44,432 nt of DNA from a virus. The stretch spans positions 1-44,432 of IMG/VR virus record IMGVR_UViG_3300025641_000656; one strand, given 5' to 3'. The notes beneath the pieces are model-generated. The model was not told where the DNA came from, did no database searches, and was given only the letters and a program-made list of their open reading frames with translations. Numbering within the stretch: the stretch's first letter is position 1; the number at the start of each line of letters is the position of its first letter. The position numbers were made by a program, and so were the translations under genes. Below, piece by piece: positions 1 through 9,084 of this stretch.

Positions 1-1
1 T

Positions 2-733
2 TTTCTTGAAACTTTAAAGACCGCCAAAACAAAAATGGTTATCAAGAACCAGATTGACAAGCAAGAAAAAACAATAGAAGAAGAAACCCTCGCACTGAAT
101 CAAAAACTCGCTCAGAGGATGTCTCTTGTTGGAAACACTTGCGAGAAATATGCAAAAGATAGATTAAATGATTTTTATATGATTAAAAGTTTTTATAAAG
201 ATAAAGATTTATTGATTCCTTTATTTGGTGAAGATGAATTTGATCAATTAGAGAATCAAGATTTAAAGAAAATAGTTTCTCGTTATAACGATGTCTTTAA
301 GAGCTTTAATGAAGAAAATATACAATATACTATATTAGAAGATTTTTATAATCCATATTTAAGTTTTGCTGAAGACAGTATGCAATTTTATGGAAAACCG
401 TTTTGTAATTTAACATACAATCAAATAAGATTAATAGTTTATACTAGAGTATTTAAAAATATATTTGATAATAATGAAAATATACCAGATAATATAAGGA
501 AAGATCCCGCGAAACTGTTAGACTTTGGAGGCTCCTCAAAAGAAGAGCGAGACAAAGCCAAAGACAAACTAAATCAAGGTAGCGCTGGAACTCTAGTTGG
601 AGCTAAGGATGAGGATTATGAGTATCTTGGGGTGGACAAGCCTAAGGGAGGGGTAAGTCTTCACGAAGAAGCCAAAAAGAAGGGCGGAACTTTAAATATG
701 GAAGATTTAATGAAATTGCATGGAGTAGGATAG
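2..733 (+). CDS. Protein of unknown function upstream of the tape measure (5' partial)
   Basis: I do not recognise a family. The frame stays open to the left edge of the window, and no Shine-Dalgarno precedes the first ATG at 35, so the gene probably starts outside the window and 35 is only the first internal Met. The visible 232+ residues are hydrophilic, with a Lys/Glu-rich helical N-terminus, a middle rich in Phe/Tyr/Asn, and a Gly/Lys-rich tail. Position directly before the tape measure is where lambda-like phages place the tail assembly chaperones (gpG/gpGT), so a tail-assembly role is possible by context only. Roughly 150-500 is strikingly AT-rich compared with the gene's 3' end. Confidence 0.8.
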   Translation, partial: FLETLKTAKTKMVIKNQIDKQEKTIEEETLALNQKLAQRMSLVGNTCEKYAKDRLNDFYMIKSFYKDKDLLIPLFGEDEFDQLENQDLKKIVSRYNDVFKSFNEENIQYTILEDFYNPYLSFAEDSMQFYGKPFCNLTYNQIRLIVYTRVFKNIFDNNENIPDNIRKDPAKLLDFGGSSKEERDKAKDKLNQGSAGTLVGAKDEDYEYLGVDKPKGGVSLHEEAKKKGGTLNMEDLMKLHGVG

Positions 734-747
734 TTTTGGTGTATTAA

Positions 748-769
748 TACCTTATAACGGAATAAGGTA
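748..769 (+). promoter_or_regulatory. Hairpin over the tape-measure ribosome binding site
   Basis: The arms TACCTTAT (748-755) and ATAAGGTA (762-769) are perfectly complementary over 8 bp with a 6-base loop (AACGGA). The right arm contains the only Shine-Dalgarno-like bases (AAGG, 764-767) before the ATG at 772, so folding would hide the ribosome binding site. Seen directly; a role in limiting tape-measure translation is inference. Confidence 0.45.
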
Positions 770-771
770 AT

Positions 772-3700
772 ATGTCTATAAATCTCAACGTACAAGGTAA
801 TACACAGCCGCTTGAAGCGGCTGTTCAAGCGGCTGTAAACCGTATTCGCAAAACACCGATCAAAATAACGGTGGATGACAAGGGAGCTACCCAGCCGCTT
901 GGGAATATGAAGCGTGGAGCTGACGAGTTTAGCAAATCTATGGAAGCTGCTAACGCTCGTATCATTGCGTTTGGCGCGAGTATGGCGATAATCAATGGAG
1001 TAGCTGACGGCTTTAAAGCTTTAGTTAAAAATGTTGTTGAAGTCGAAAAAGCTCTTGCTGATATCAATGTAGTTATGAATTTATCTACAGCGAATTTAGA
1101 AAAATTCTCAAACGGCTTATTTAAAACCGCCAAGGAAACCGGAGCAGCTTTTAACGTTGCCGCTGAAGCGGCTACCGAGTATGCTCGTCAAGGCTTGACG
1201 ATGGAGGAGTCTTTAAAAAGAACTCGAGACGCTCTTATTTTGACTCGATTAACTGGAATGGATTCTGCAAACGCAGTAAAAGCTTTGACTGCGGCCATGA
1301 ATACTTATGGAGATCAAATAAAAGACACTACTCAACTTGTAAGTAAATTCGCTGCGGTTGATGTAAAATTTGCTGTTAGTGCAGAAGATTTTGCTGATGC
1401 GATATCTCGAACGGGTCAGGCTGCGAAAAGTGCTGGAGTGGATATTGATGAGTTGGTAGGTCTGGTTACTGCAGCACAACAAAAAACTGCTCGAGGTGGT
1501 AAAGTAATCGGAAACTCATTTAAAACAATTTTCACAAGAATAGGAAGAACAGACACTTTAAATCAATTGGAAAATCTGGGTATCGCTGTAAGAGATTTGG
1601 AAGGCAATACGATTGGCGCAAGAAGAATTTTAACCGATCTCGCTAACACTTTTGATCATCTTACGGAATCCCAAAAAGCACAAATAGCTCAGACGGTTGG
1701 TGGAGTTTTTCAAATCAATATATTAAAAGCTGTACTGAGTGACGCTGCAAAGCAAAACGGTATACTTGCAAACGCTACTCAAATCTCTGCAGGGGCCACC
1801 ACAGAAGCTATAGACAAAAACGATCAATTAAGGCAGACCATGTCTGCAATGGCCACAGAAACCGGAATAGCTTTAAAAGAATTAAGCGCACAGATTGGAG
1901 AAATCATGCTTGCTCCAGGAATGGAAAAGGTTTTGAATGTTTTCAAGGGACTGGCTGAAGGAGCAAATGAAATGCTTGGCGGTGGAGAATCCACTGGTAG
2001 CGATTTCGCTCAAGGTTTTTTAAAGGGCTTGGGTAATATCATAACTGGTCCAGGGTTGGTCGTTATTTCCGCAGTATTTATAAAGTTATTTGCTAAAGCT
2101 TTGGTTTATGCGAATCAAAGTCTGCAATCTTTAATTGGGGTAACAAGCGAAGCTCATAAACAAAAAGCAATACAAACTTCTCTTGTTACTTTATTTGGGC
2201 AAAACGCAGCGATAAGCAAGGAAATGTTGCGAACCGATATTTCAAGAACGGAAAAGGAAAAAATAATCCTTGGACTCTTGAAGGCTCAAGTTGTTGAAGC
2301 TAACATGTTGAACTCTGTATCAAAAAGTGTTGCCGCTAGTTTATACACGAAAGGGTACAATGCAAGCCTTGCTCCTCGAAAGGGAAGAGCGGGCGGACAC
2401 ATTCCAAATTTTGCAGATCCAGAACGCGAGCAAGCTGCGCGAGGTGGATATGCTGCTGGAAGTATTCGAAGTATGAATATGCCTGGCGAAGGCTCGGTAA
2501 TATATAACAGCGCAGAAAAAGTAAAGAATTTTAAGGGGATGAGTCAACCTGCGATCATGCCTCCAAAGTCAAGTAAGGCTGGAGAGAATTATCAACAAGC
2601 ATTTGGTAGTATACATGGATTTGATCCATATGCTGCGGGAGGATATATACCTAATTTTAAGAAAATTAAACCGAGAACTTCTAAGTTTACAGCTAAACAG
2701 GGAAGAGTTCAATATGGTATTAATCAAAATTCTTCTAATTATGTTGGTCTCGCCGCATCTAGAGGTTCAGATCAAATTGGTAACTATTATTATGTTGTTC
2801 CTGGTGTTGCAGATAGTGGAGTTTACCAAGCTAGGTCTGACGGATCTCCACCAAAAGGATTTACAGATATTCATGCTCCCGCTAAAGGAAAAAAGACCGC
2901 GAATCCCAATCAAGGTAAGGGCGCTAAAGTCGCTTTTGATTTTTACACCTTAGATGAATCAGATAAAAAAAGAGGCTCAAAAAGATTCGAAGACCAAATA
3001 AATGAAAAACTTCAAAATAAGGGATTTGAGGTTACTAATCAAATTTTAAATAGTTTATCCCTAGGTGATACTTTTTCTATGGATAAATCAAATATGAACA
3101 GTGATTTACCAAAAAGTAAAATGGCTGTTGTTTCGGGCCATATCTTTGAGGCTGTGGCAAAAAGCATTATACGCGGTGTGGGAGAGACCGATAAAATCAC
3201 AGAAGATCAAGGTGCAAGAATTGATTTGCCAAGAAATAAAGAATTATATAAATTGTTTGGGGTTCCTGGTAGCAAAGGTAGGAAAGGTGCTGAAGCTAAA
3301 ATAAACACAAACATAAAAAATGCTAAATCATTCGCTAGAAAAATATATGATGTTAGGTTTGGTAAAGCTGGCGCTCCTAACTTAAGCAAAACATCTGATC
3401 TAAATAAAGGTATATTGTCTAGAAAAGATGGCCGCCTTTTTGTTGGCGACAAACCATGGAGTAGTAGCAACGAAGAACAAACAACTCTTCTTCGCAAGGC
3501 AGGGTTTAAGTCTTTACAAAGCGGCAAATTTTCTAGGGTAGGTTTAAATAGTCAATTAAAATCTCACGGATACATCCCCAACTTCGCCAACCCATTATCT
3601 GATGCAATAGGTAGAGAAAAAGAAGCTGGCGTTCCTGTTTCGAAAATAAGAATTGGCTCTCATTCAGCACTAATGAATAAAAGTAATCCAATCGGTCTGG

Positions 3701-6700
3701 GCGTAACCAATACAGACGACGAACCAAATGGATTGAAAGATGTATTTGGCGCTGCAAATGGATACGTGCCGAATTATGCACCAGAAATTACAAGTTCTGA
3801 CGTGGTTGGTTATAGAGGTAGTGGTGCGCAATCCCAAACGGAGAGCAACGCTAAAAAGTATAACAAAGCTATTGCCGGTGTTATAAAAAGATTTGAAACG
3901 GGCAGGGTTCCTCATAAGAAAATGCAAGAGATGATGCAAAAACTTGGGAACAAATACAACGTAAGTTCTAGCGCTCAAGACAGAGTAGCCAAAAAAACAA
4001 ATCAATTAATTGGGACCACAGAAAAATTAAAAGCAGCTACGCAAAGAGCCGCGAGAAGCGTTGGGCTACAAAACGCAAGCTCAAGGTTTGCTGGAACGAG
4101 GGCGGGAAGAATGATTGGTAGCACTGGTGGGCAAATGGGTTTGATGATGGGCTTGCCTATGGCTGCAGGTTTTGCGCAAGACGCAATTGGGGGTACGGCT
4201 GGCGCAGCCACCGGAGGTTTTCTACAAGGGGCTGGTAGCGGAGCAGCAATGGGAATGATGTTTGGTCCGCTGGGCACAGCTATAGGAGCTACTGTTGGAG
4301 GTTTATACGGATTAGTTGATGGGTTAGGCAAGGCTGAAGAGGCCGCAATTAAAAAAGCGAAAGACGATTTAGACTATTCAAAAAGCATGGGGTCCTCTTT
4401 AGTTTCTCTTTTCTCAGATTTCCCAGAAGCTAAGAAACATTTAAAAGATTTTAGAGAGGGCTACAATAGACTTAATCAGGAAATAAAAAAAGAAAATTCA
4501 AAAACCATAAACGTCGCAAAAGGCTTTGATCCTTTAACAAGTTCAACGATTTACAAAAAAGAAAAAGATCCCGAAGCTCAAGGAAAAGTTAAAGTCATGA
4601 ATGAAATTATGAATACTAATCTGGATTCTAAACTCTCAGACGCCTTGCGCGCATTACCTTCCGATTATACTTTTTCTGCAAAAGGAGCTGAGGCAGGCAG
4701 CGAATTTAAAGGGACGGGAAAAGAGTATGCCAAAGAATTAGAGAAAGCTGATGTATCAAGAAAAAAAGTCATGTTTGAGTCTTTTATGGCTGGGGAAAGA
4801 AAAGCTGAAAATGAATCTGCTGATTTAAGAAAAGAGGAAGTTCGCGGTTTGATTGTTAAGTTAAACCATCAGAAAGCGATGTTAGTTTCACAGCAAGAAT
4901 CCGCATTGGCTCAATTAAGAATAAAAGATAAGTATCGGCAAATTTCTGAAAATTTAGATTTTCAAGAAAAAGTGATGGGTGGCGCGATAACCGAACAACA
5001 GAAAGCGCAAATAAAATACAAAAAAGCCCTGAATTCTGCCGCTGAAAAATTAGATTCTTCTCTTCGGGGTGCAGACTCTAGTCTTAAGGAGGGCTTAATG
5101 ACTTTAGTGAAACGATCTCCTAGTATGCAGAGCTCGGTCAGGAGTGACTTAGCTAAGAAGATGGGCATCAAGGCTAGCGAAAAAAACAGAATATCAAGAA
5201 TAGATGTTACAAAACCTTACTCTAAAATGAGCGGACAAGAGCTTGTGGGTAAATTAAAAGAGATAGATGGAGTTTCCCCTCAAGATCTCGCAGCTATAGA
5301 ATCTCTTGTGTACAAAAAGCGGTCTGACGAAACTCTAGCAAGACAAAGTAAAATATCACAAGCAGGTTCGGCTAAGAGAGTATTGGGCCAAGATCTTTAT
5401 GTTGCGACAGAAAATAAAATTATAAAAGATTTAGAAAGAAAAAACCGCATGTCTTCAGAAGGCCTTCAGTCTTCCCAGAAAATCCGAGGTTTTACCGAAC
5501 AAGTTGCCGCAGCAAGAAGGTTGAATGCTGTAGGCCCAGGATATCAAACCGGTAGAGAAAGAGAAAGTTTTGCAATGTCCGAGAAAAGATTTAAATTAGA
5601 ATCTAAAATCACAACCCTCGAAGAAAATCAAAAAGACAAACTCGCCGGACTGGATACAAAAAAGAAACGGGACGAACTTAAGGAAAAAAGGCTTGAGGGT
5701 ATGGTGACTGGCCAAATAACACTAAAAAGCGAGGCTGATTGGGAAGAGTATGATGCGCTTTTAAATTCGCAAGAAGAAAGAAAAAAGAACCTAGACGAAA
5801 TCGAACAAAAAATAAAAAACATAAACGCAGAGACAAAAACAGAAATATCAAGCGCCCAAGAACTCTTAGAGAAAGAGAAGGAAAGATTAAAACTTAAGAG
5901 GGAATACGAAACCGGACCTGGCGCAATGCGTAATGGAGCTAGGGACGCTCAAAAAAGAATTGTCGAGCAAGCTGAAACGATGGAGTTTAGACTTGGTGGT
6001 GAATTAACAAATCAATTTAGAAACGGCCTTGTTGACGGTATGCAAGCAGCAATAAATAAAGCCGATGACTTGAGCGATGTTATGAATAATATTGCAATGA
6101 ATTTTCTTGGAGCAATTCAACAAGCATACCTTGGCAAAGCCGCCGATGCAATCGTTGGAGCTTTACCGTTTTCTAGCGGAGGAGGAGTAAGAAAATATTC
6201 TAAAGGAGGCGGAGTTCCTGCAATGGTAACTAATGGCGAATATGTAATGGGTGGCGACGCTGTGAAGAAATACGGTGGCGGATTTATGCATAGATTAAAC
6301 GCAGGCGGAAAACTTCCAGGTTATTCAACTGGAGGTAAGCCAGACGAGCCTCAGCCAGGATCCGCTCTTGCTGCAAACTTTGGAGGAGGAGAAGGTTACA
6401 ACACAGGAAGAAGATATCAATCTCAAGCAATGTCTGGGTTTTTCTATAGCGGACAATCTGGAAACCTAGGACTTCAAGAGGATACTCAATATACAAAAGG
6501 AATCATTCAAGAAAGAATGAGAAAAGAGGCTGAGAAAAAAGCCAAAAAAAGAGCTTTAATGCAAATGCTCGTAGGTACCGCTCTGAGTGTTGGAATTGGA
6601 AGTATGGTTTCCTCTGGCCTTGAGGGCCTTGCTGAATCTGGAGCACTAGGAGAAAAATCAATGCTTGATTCTTGGGGCAAATCTTCTGGCATAGACTCAG

Positions 6701-7284
6701 CCGCAGTAAATCAAACAATGCTAGAAACCGGCATGTCAAGAACTGAGGCGATGAGCATAAATCAACCCTTTGAAAACGACTTTGATTTTGGCTCAATCGT
6801 TAAAGACAATTACAGCCCTTTTAGCCCAACGTCTATCCAGGAGTCAAGAGCTGTTTATAGAGGAGGAAAAATAAATGGTTATGCCAACGGCGGCCACATA
6901 GCTGGCAAGTCTGGCATCGATCAAATTCCCGCAATGCTCAGCGAAGGAGAATATGTAATTCGAGCAAGTAGCGCTCGACAACTTGGCAAGCCAATGCTCG
7001 ACCGAATAAATGCAGGAAAATTTAATGATGGTGGAGCAGTGACCCCCTTAACAGAAAACTCAGAAACTGGAACTTCTGGCGGAAATACAAATAATATTAA
7101 TATAACGGTTAATATGGACAAGGGAAGTGGGAAATCAGAGAAAAAGGATGATAAAGCAGGAGCCAATCCAAAAGACTCGTCAGAAGATCAAGAAAAAAGC
7201 ACGCAGTTGGCGGAAAAAGTAAAACAACAAGTTATTTCTGTGATAATGGACGAGCAGCGACCAGGAGGCTTGTTGAGTGACTGA
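772..7284 (+). CDS. Tail tape measure protein with embedded nuclease-like domain
   Basis: This 2170-residue protein sets tail length and is expected to be ejected with the DNA. Residues about 60-400 match the TP901-type tape-measure core (the stretch around ISRTGQAAKSAGVDIDEL and the FTRIG and VGGVFQ motifs). Motifs GHIPNFA (542), GYIPNFK (624), GYIPNFA (933) and GYVPNYA (997) follow; residues 630-932 form an insertion with a PD-(D/E)XK-like signature (E793, D818, E841-x-K843). About 1100-1185 is a Gly/Ala/Met-rich hydrophobic zone able to enter a membrane, and about 1620-1715 is a charged coiled coil. Near the C-terminus two copies of a GEYV...AV..LG...L..INAG element occur (about 1820 and 2060), common in tape measures, followed by a Ser/Gly/Lys-rich tail. 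The start follows a weak AAGG inside a hairpin. It is followed 2 bases later by the next tail gene. Confidence 0.95.
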   Translation: MSINLNVQGNTQPLEAAVQAAVNRIRKTPIKITVDDKGATQPLGNMKRGADEFSKSMEAANARIIAFGASMAIINGVADGFKALVKNVVEVEKALADINVVMNLSTANLEKFSNGLFKTAKETGAAFNVAAEAATEYARQGLTMEESLKRTRDALILTRLTGMDSANAVKALTAAMNTYGDQIKDTTQLVSKFAAVDVKFAVSAEDFADAISRTGQAAKSAGVDIDELVGLVTAAQQKTARGGKVIGNSFKTIFTRIGRTDTLNQLENLGIAVRDLEGNTIGARRILTDLANTFDHLTESQKAQIAQTVGGVFQINILKAVLSDAAKQNGILANATQISAGATTEAIDKNDQLRQTMSAMATETGIALKELSAQIGEIMLAPGMEKVLNVFKGLAEGANEMLGGGESTGSDFAQGFLKGLGNIITGPGLVVISAVFIKLFAKALVYANQSLQSLIGVTSEAHKQKAIQTSLVTLFGQNAAISKEMLRTDISRTEKEKIILGLLKAQVVEANMLNSVSKSVAASLYTKGYNASLAPRKGRAGGHIPNFADPEREQAARGGYAAGSIRSMNMPGEGSVIYNSAEKVKNFKGMSQPAIMPPKSSKAGENYQQAFGSIHGFDPYAAGGYIPNFKKIKPRTSKFTAKQGRVQYGINQNSSNYVGLAASRGSDQIGNYYYVVPGVADSGVYQARSDGSPPKGFTDIHAPAKGKKTANPNQGKGAKVAFDFYTLDESDKKRGSKRFEDQINEKLQNKGFEVTNQILNSLSLGDTFSMDKSNMNSDLPKSKMAVVSGHIFEAVAKSIIRGVGETDKITEDQGARIDLPRNKELYKLFGVPGSKGRKGAEAKINTNIKNAKSFARKIYDVRFGKAGAPNLSKTSDLNKGILSRKDGRLFVGDKPWSSSNEEQTTLLRKAGFKSLQSGKFSRVGLNSQLKSHGYIPNFANPLSDAIGREKEAGVPVSKIRIGSHSALMNKSNPIGLGVTNTDDEPNGLKDVFGAANGYVPNYAPEITSSDVVGYRGSGAQSQTESNAKKYNKAIAGVIKRFETGRVPHKKMQEMMQKLGNKYNVSSSAQDRVAKKTNQLIGTTEKLKAATQRAARSVGLQNASSRFAGTRAGRMIGSTGGQMGLMMGLPMAAGFAQDAIGGTAGAATGGFLQGAGSGAAMGMMFGPLGTAIGATVGGLYGLVDGLGKAEEAAIKKAKDDLDYSKSMGSSLVSLFSDFPEAKKHLKDFREGYNRLNQEIKKENSKTINVAKGFDPLTSSTIYKKEKDPEAQGKVKVMNEIMNTNLDSKLSDALRALPSDYTFSAKGAEAGSEFKGTGKEYAKELEKADVSRKKVMFESFMAGERKAENESADLRKEEVRGLIVKLNHQKAMLVSQQESALAQLRIKDKYRQISENLDFQEKVMGGAITEQQKAQIKYKKALNSAAEKLDSSLRGADSSLKEGLMTLVKRSPSMQSSVRSDLAKKMGIKASEKNRISRIDVTKPYSKMSGQELVGKLKEIDGVSPQDLAAIESLVYKKRSDETLARQSKISQAGSAKRVLGQDLYVATENKIIKDLERKNRMSSEGLQSSQKIRGFTEQVAAARRLNAVGPGYQTGRERESFAMSEKRFKLESKITTLEENQKDKLAGLDTKKKRDELKEKRLEGMVTGQITLKSEADWEEYDALLNSQEERKKNLDEIEQKIKNINAETKTEISSAQELLEKEKERLKLKREYETGPGAMRNGARDAQKRIVEQAETMEFRLGGELTNQFRNGLVDGMQAAINKADDLSDVMNNIAMNFLGAIQQAYLGKAADAIVGALPFSSGGGVRKYSKGGGVPAMVTNGEYVMGGDAVKKYGGGFMHRLNAGGKLPGYSTGGKPDEPQPGSALAANFGGGEGYNTGRRYQSQAMSGFFYSGQSGNLGLQEDTQYTKGIIQERMRKEAEKKAKKRALMQMLVGTALSVGIGSMVSSGLEGLAESGALGEKSMLDSWGKSSGIDSAAVNQTMLETGMSRTEAMSINQPFENDFDFGSIVKDNYSPFSPTSIQESRAVYRGGKINGYANGGHIAGKSGIDQIPAMLSEGEYVIRASSARQLGKPMLDRINAGKFNDGGAVTPLTENSETGTSGGNTNNINITVNMDKGSGKSEKKDDKAGANPKDSSEDQEKSTQLAEKVKQQVISVIMDEQRPGGLLSD
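2395..3780 (+). repeat. Four dispersed G[YH][IV]PN[FY] motifs in the tape measure
   Basis: Coding motifs lie at 2395-2415 (GHIPNFA), 2641-2661 (GYIPNFK), 3568-3588 (GYIPNFA) and 3760-3780 (GYVPNYA). The spacings are 82, 309 and 64 residues, so they delimit modules rather than form a tandem array. The last 64-residue module has its own Ile/Gly/Asn-rich pattern around residues 955-990 (a NP-x-GLGV element). I remember similar motifs in large virion proteins of marine phages, but cannot verify that here. Confidence 0.7.
3121..3330 (+). other. PD-(D/E)XK-like nuclease core inside the tape measure
   Basis: Residues 784-853 read as a helix with GHIFE (E793), then a strand with ARID (D818) and a strand with GAEAK (E841-x-K843). 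The order E, D, ExK is the catalytic signature of the PD-(D/E)XK nuclease fold. The domain lies between two GYIPNF motifs at 624 and 933. Only the pattern is seen. No structure or homology could be checked, so activity is unproven. Confidence 0.45.
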
Positions 7285-7286
7285 TC

Positions 7287-8168
7287 ATGACTTTCTCAAA
7301 TTATGAACAAACTATAGTTGTAAACAATACCGCTCTTTCTGGAGTAGTAAATGTTAATGGAAGTTACGGAATAACAGAAAAGCCAATCAAGGTTGCTGGT
7401 GTAGGATTTATAGATGCTTTCGTTAACGCTCCGCTGGAAGGTAATTTTTCGATTTCAAGAAAAATGGTGAGCAGGGATCCTATACTGGATCTGAATGTAG
7501 TCGGGCAGTACGCTTACGACGAAAATGAAATAAGTGGATCAATCTTATACGACAATAACACGAAAGGTTTTGGGTTTACAAAAGGAAGAATTACTCGTTA
7601 TTCAGTCAACTGTACAGTGGGCGATCTTCCTGATATTGAAACTGATATCACTGTATTTGGGGATCTAGGAAGCGGAATATTAATTCAAGAAGCTACCAAG
7701 CCTCATCCACCTATACAATTTACTGACCAGGCCAGTATTTCAATAAACGTAAGCGATTTTTCAACAGACGCAGTAACAGATTTCAGCTTTAGTCGAGCTT
7801 TAAATTTGCAACCAATGTATGCAATTCCAAAAGGCACCGAAGCCGAATGGTATGCCGACAGCAAAACCACTTACGAAAATCATGATCCAATACAAATCGA
7901 TACAATTTATCCAATCGAAACGGATATTAATTTTACAATGATTGTAAATGAATACGAAGTAAGACAAACCAAAGATCGTCTCAGAGCGGCTCCAGAAAGC
8001 GATGTCGTTATTCAAATAAAAGATTCTAAAACAAAAGAAGTTATTAATGCTTTTACTGGCGTTAAGGCTAGATTAATAAGCGAATCTATAACATCCTCGG
8101 TCGAAGGAGAAATGAGTATATCTTTAACTTATAAATCATATGAGACCCTTCATAATCCAGTAATATGA
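7287..8168 (+). CDS. Beta-rich tail structural protein 1
   Basis: This 293-residue protein is dominated by alternating hydrophobic/polar beta-type sequence with no signal peptide or membrane segment. Its C-terminal 45 residues (SESITSSVEGEMSISLTYKS) resemble the C-terminus of the next gene product (SQSISISEGSHAMGSVSVK), suggesting two paralogues. The place between tape measure and gpM-like protein, and the beta-rich character, suggest a tail-tube or baseplate-ring component; that is inference. The start ATG lies 2 bases after the tape-measure stop without a Shine-Dalgarno, so translation is probably coupled. The stop overlaps the next start by 4 bases (ATGA). Confidence 0.85.
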   Translation: MTFSNYEQTIVVNNTALSGVVNVNGSYGITEKPIKVAGVGFIDAFVNAPLEGNFSISRKMVSRDPILDLNVVGQYAYDENEISGSILYDNNTKGFGFTKGRITRYSVNCTVGDLPDIETDITVFGDLGSGILIQEATKPHPPIQFTDQASISINVSDFSTDAVTDFSFSRALNLQPMYAIPKGTEAEWYADSKTTYENHDPIQIDTIYPIETDINFTMIVNEYEVRQTKDRLRAAPESDVVIQIKDSKTKEVINAFTGVKARLISESITSSVEGEMSISLTYKSYETLHNPVI

Positions 8169-9082
8169 GCAAGCCTTTTTTAAGATTTGAAGATGGTAAG
8201 ATTTCTTTGGGAGGCAAGGACCTAATGGTTCAGTCTGCTAATTTATCAATAACCCCAACTCTAGAACCAGAAAGAGTATACGGAGACCTTGATCTCTCGA
8301 TAGTCGGAGCGAAAACCGAGTTTGTTAATTTTGCAGCTACCGCAGGTCTTCGCGGCAAGCTTGATATTTCTTTTGTAATTACTGCTGAATTTTTTAAACA
8401 AAATAATATTATTAATTCTATTGATAGATTGTTTGAAATAAAAGATGGTATGAGTGAAAATCCTATTGATGGAAATATAGTTGGTCGTTATTTATTTGAT
8501 AATATGTATTTAACTAATTTTAGTTTTAGTATAGCTCCTTTTCAAGTTATACAAGCTAATGCAAGTTATGATATATATGGTACAATATTAAAAACAGTAG
8601 ATAGAAGGTTTCAAGAATTAAATATTGATCCTGCTCATGGACTTAAATCATTTGGAGAAATAAAAGCAAGCAATACAAATATGGACACCGCAAATAAAAA
8701 ACAATTTGAGGTATCTAAATTAAATTATAATATAATAGTGGGAAGGAAGGTACATAATCATATAAAAGACGGCGAACATACCTCTATTAATACAACCGCG
8801 AATGGAGTGGTTCCTACTCGCGTATCAATTGAAAATATTGAAGCCGAGATGAATATAGAATCAAACGATATGATAAGAAATTTAAATCCAGACGGAAATT
8901 ATCAATCAGGAACAACTCCCGAAGGCTTAAGCGACTCTACTATACAGGCTTTTTTGTACAGCTTGCAGGGAGAAAAGATCGCTAATTTCTCTTGTTCTGG
9001 AAGGATACACAGTCAGTCAATTTCAATATCAGAGGGCTCGCATGCGATGGGCTCAGTGTCTGTAAAGCAGATAATTAAATAA
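8165..9082 (+). CDS. Beta-rich tail structural protein 2
   Basis: This 305-residue protein is probably a paralogue of its upstream neighbour: similar size, beta-rich composition, and an alike C-terminus ending in a serine-rich strand pair. It overlaps the upstream gene by 4 bases, so it is translationally coupled. No catalytic motif is seen. A tail tube/baseplate role is inferred from place in the operon. The middle (about 8390-8640) drops to about 20% GC by hand count (8401-8520), while 8281-8340 is about 47%, an abrupt composition change inside one gene. Confidence 0.85.
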   Translation: MSKPFLRFEDGKISLGGKDLMVQSANLSITPTLEPERVYGDLDLSIVGAKTEFVNFAATAGLRGKLDISFVITAEFFKQNNIINSIDRLFEIKDGMSENPIDGNIVGRYLFDNMYLTNFSFSIAPFQVIQANASYDIYGTILKTVDRRFQELNIDPAHGLKSFGEIKASNTNMDTANKKQFEVSKLNYNIIVGRKVHNHIKDGEHTSINTTANGVVPTRVSIENIEAEMNIESNDMIRNLNPDGNYQSGTTPEGLSDSTIQAFLYSLQGEKIANFSCSGRIHSQSISISEGSHAMGSVSVKQIIK

Positions 9083-9084
9083 TC

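Noticed and set aside
655-735. Lambda-like G/GT frameshift site before the tape measure
   Set aside because: I looked for an X-XXY-YYZ slippery site near the end of the partial first gene; only unphased A-runs are present, and the two-gene layout is not seen.
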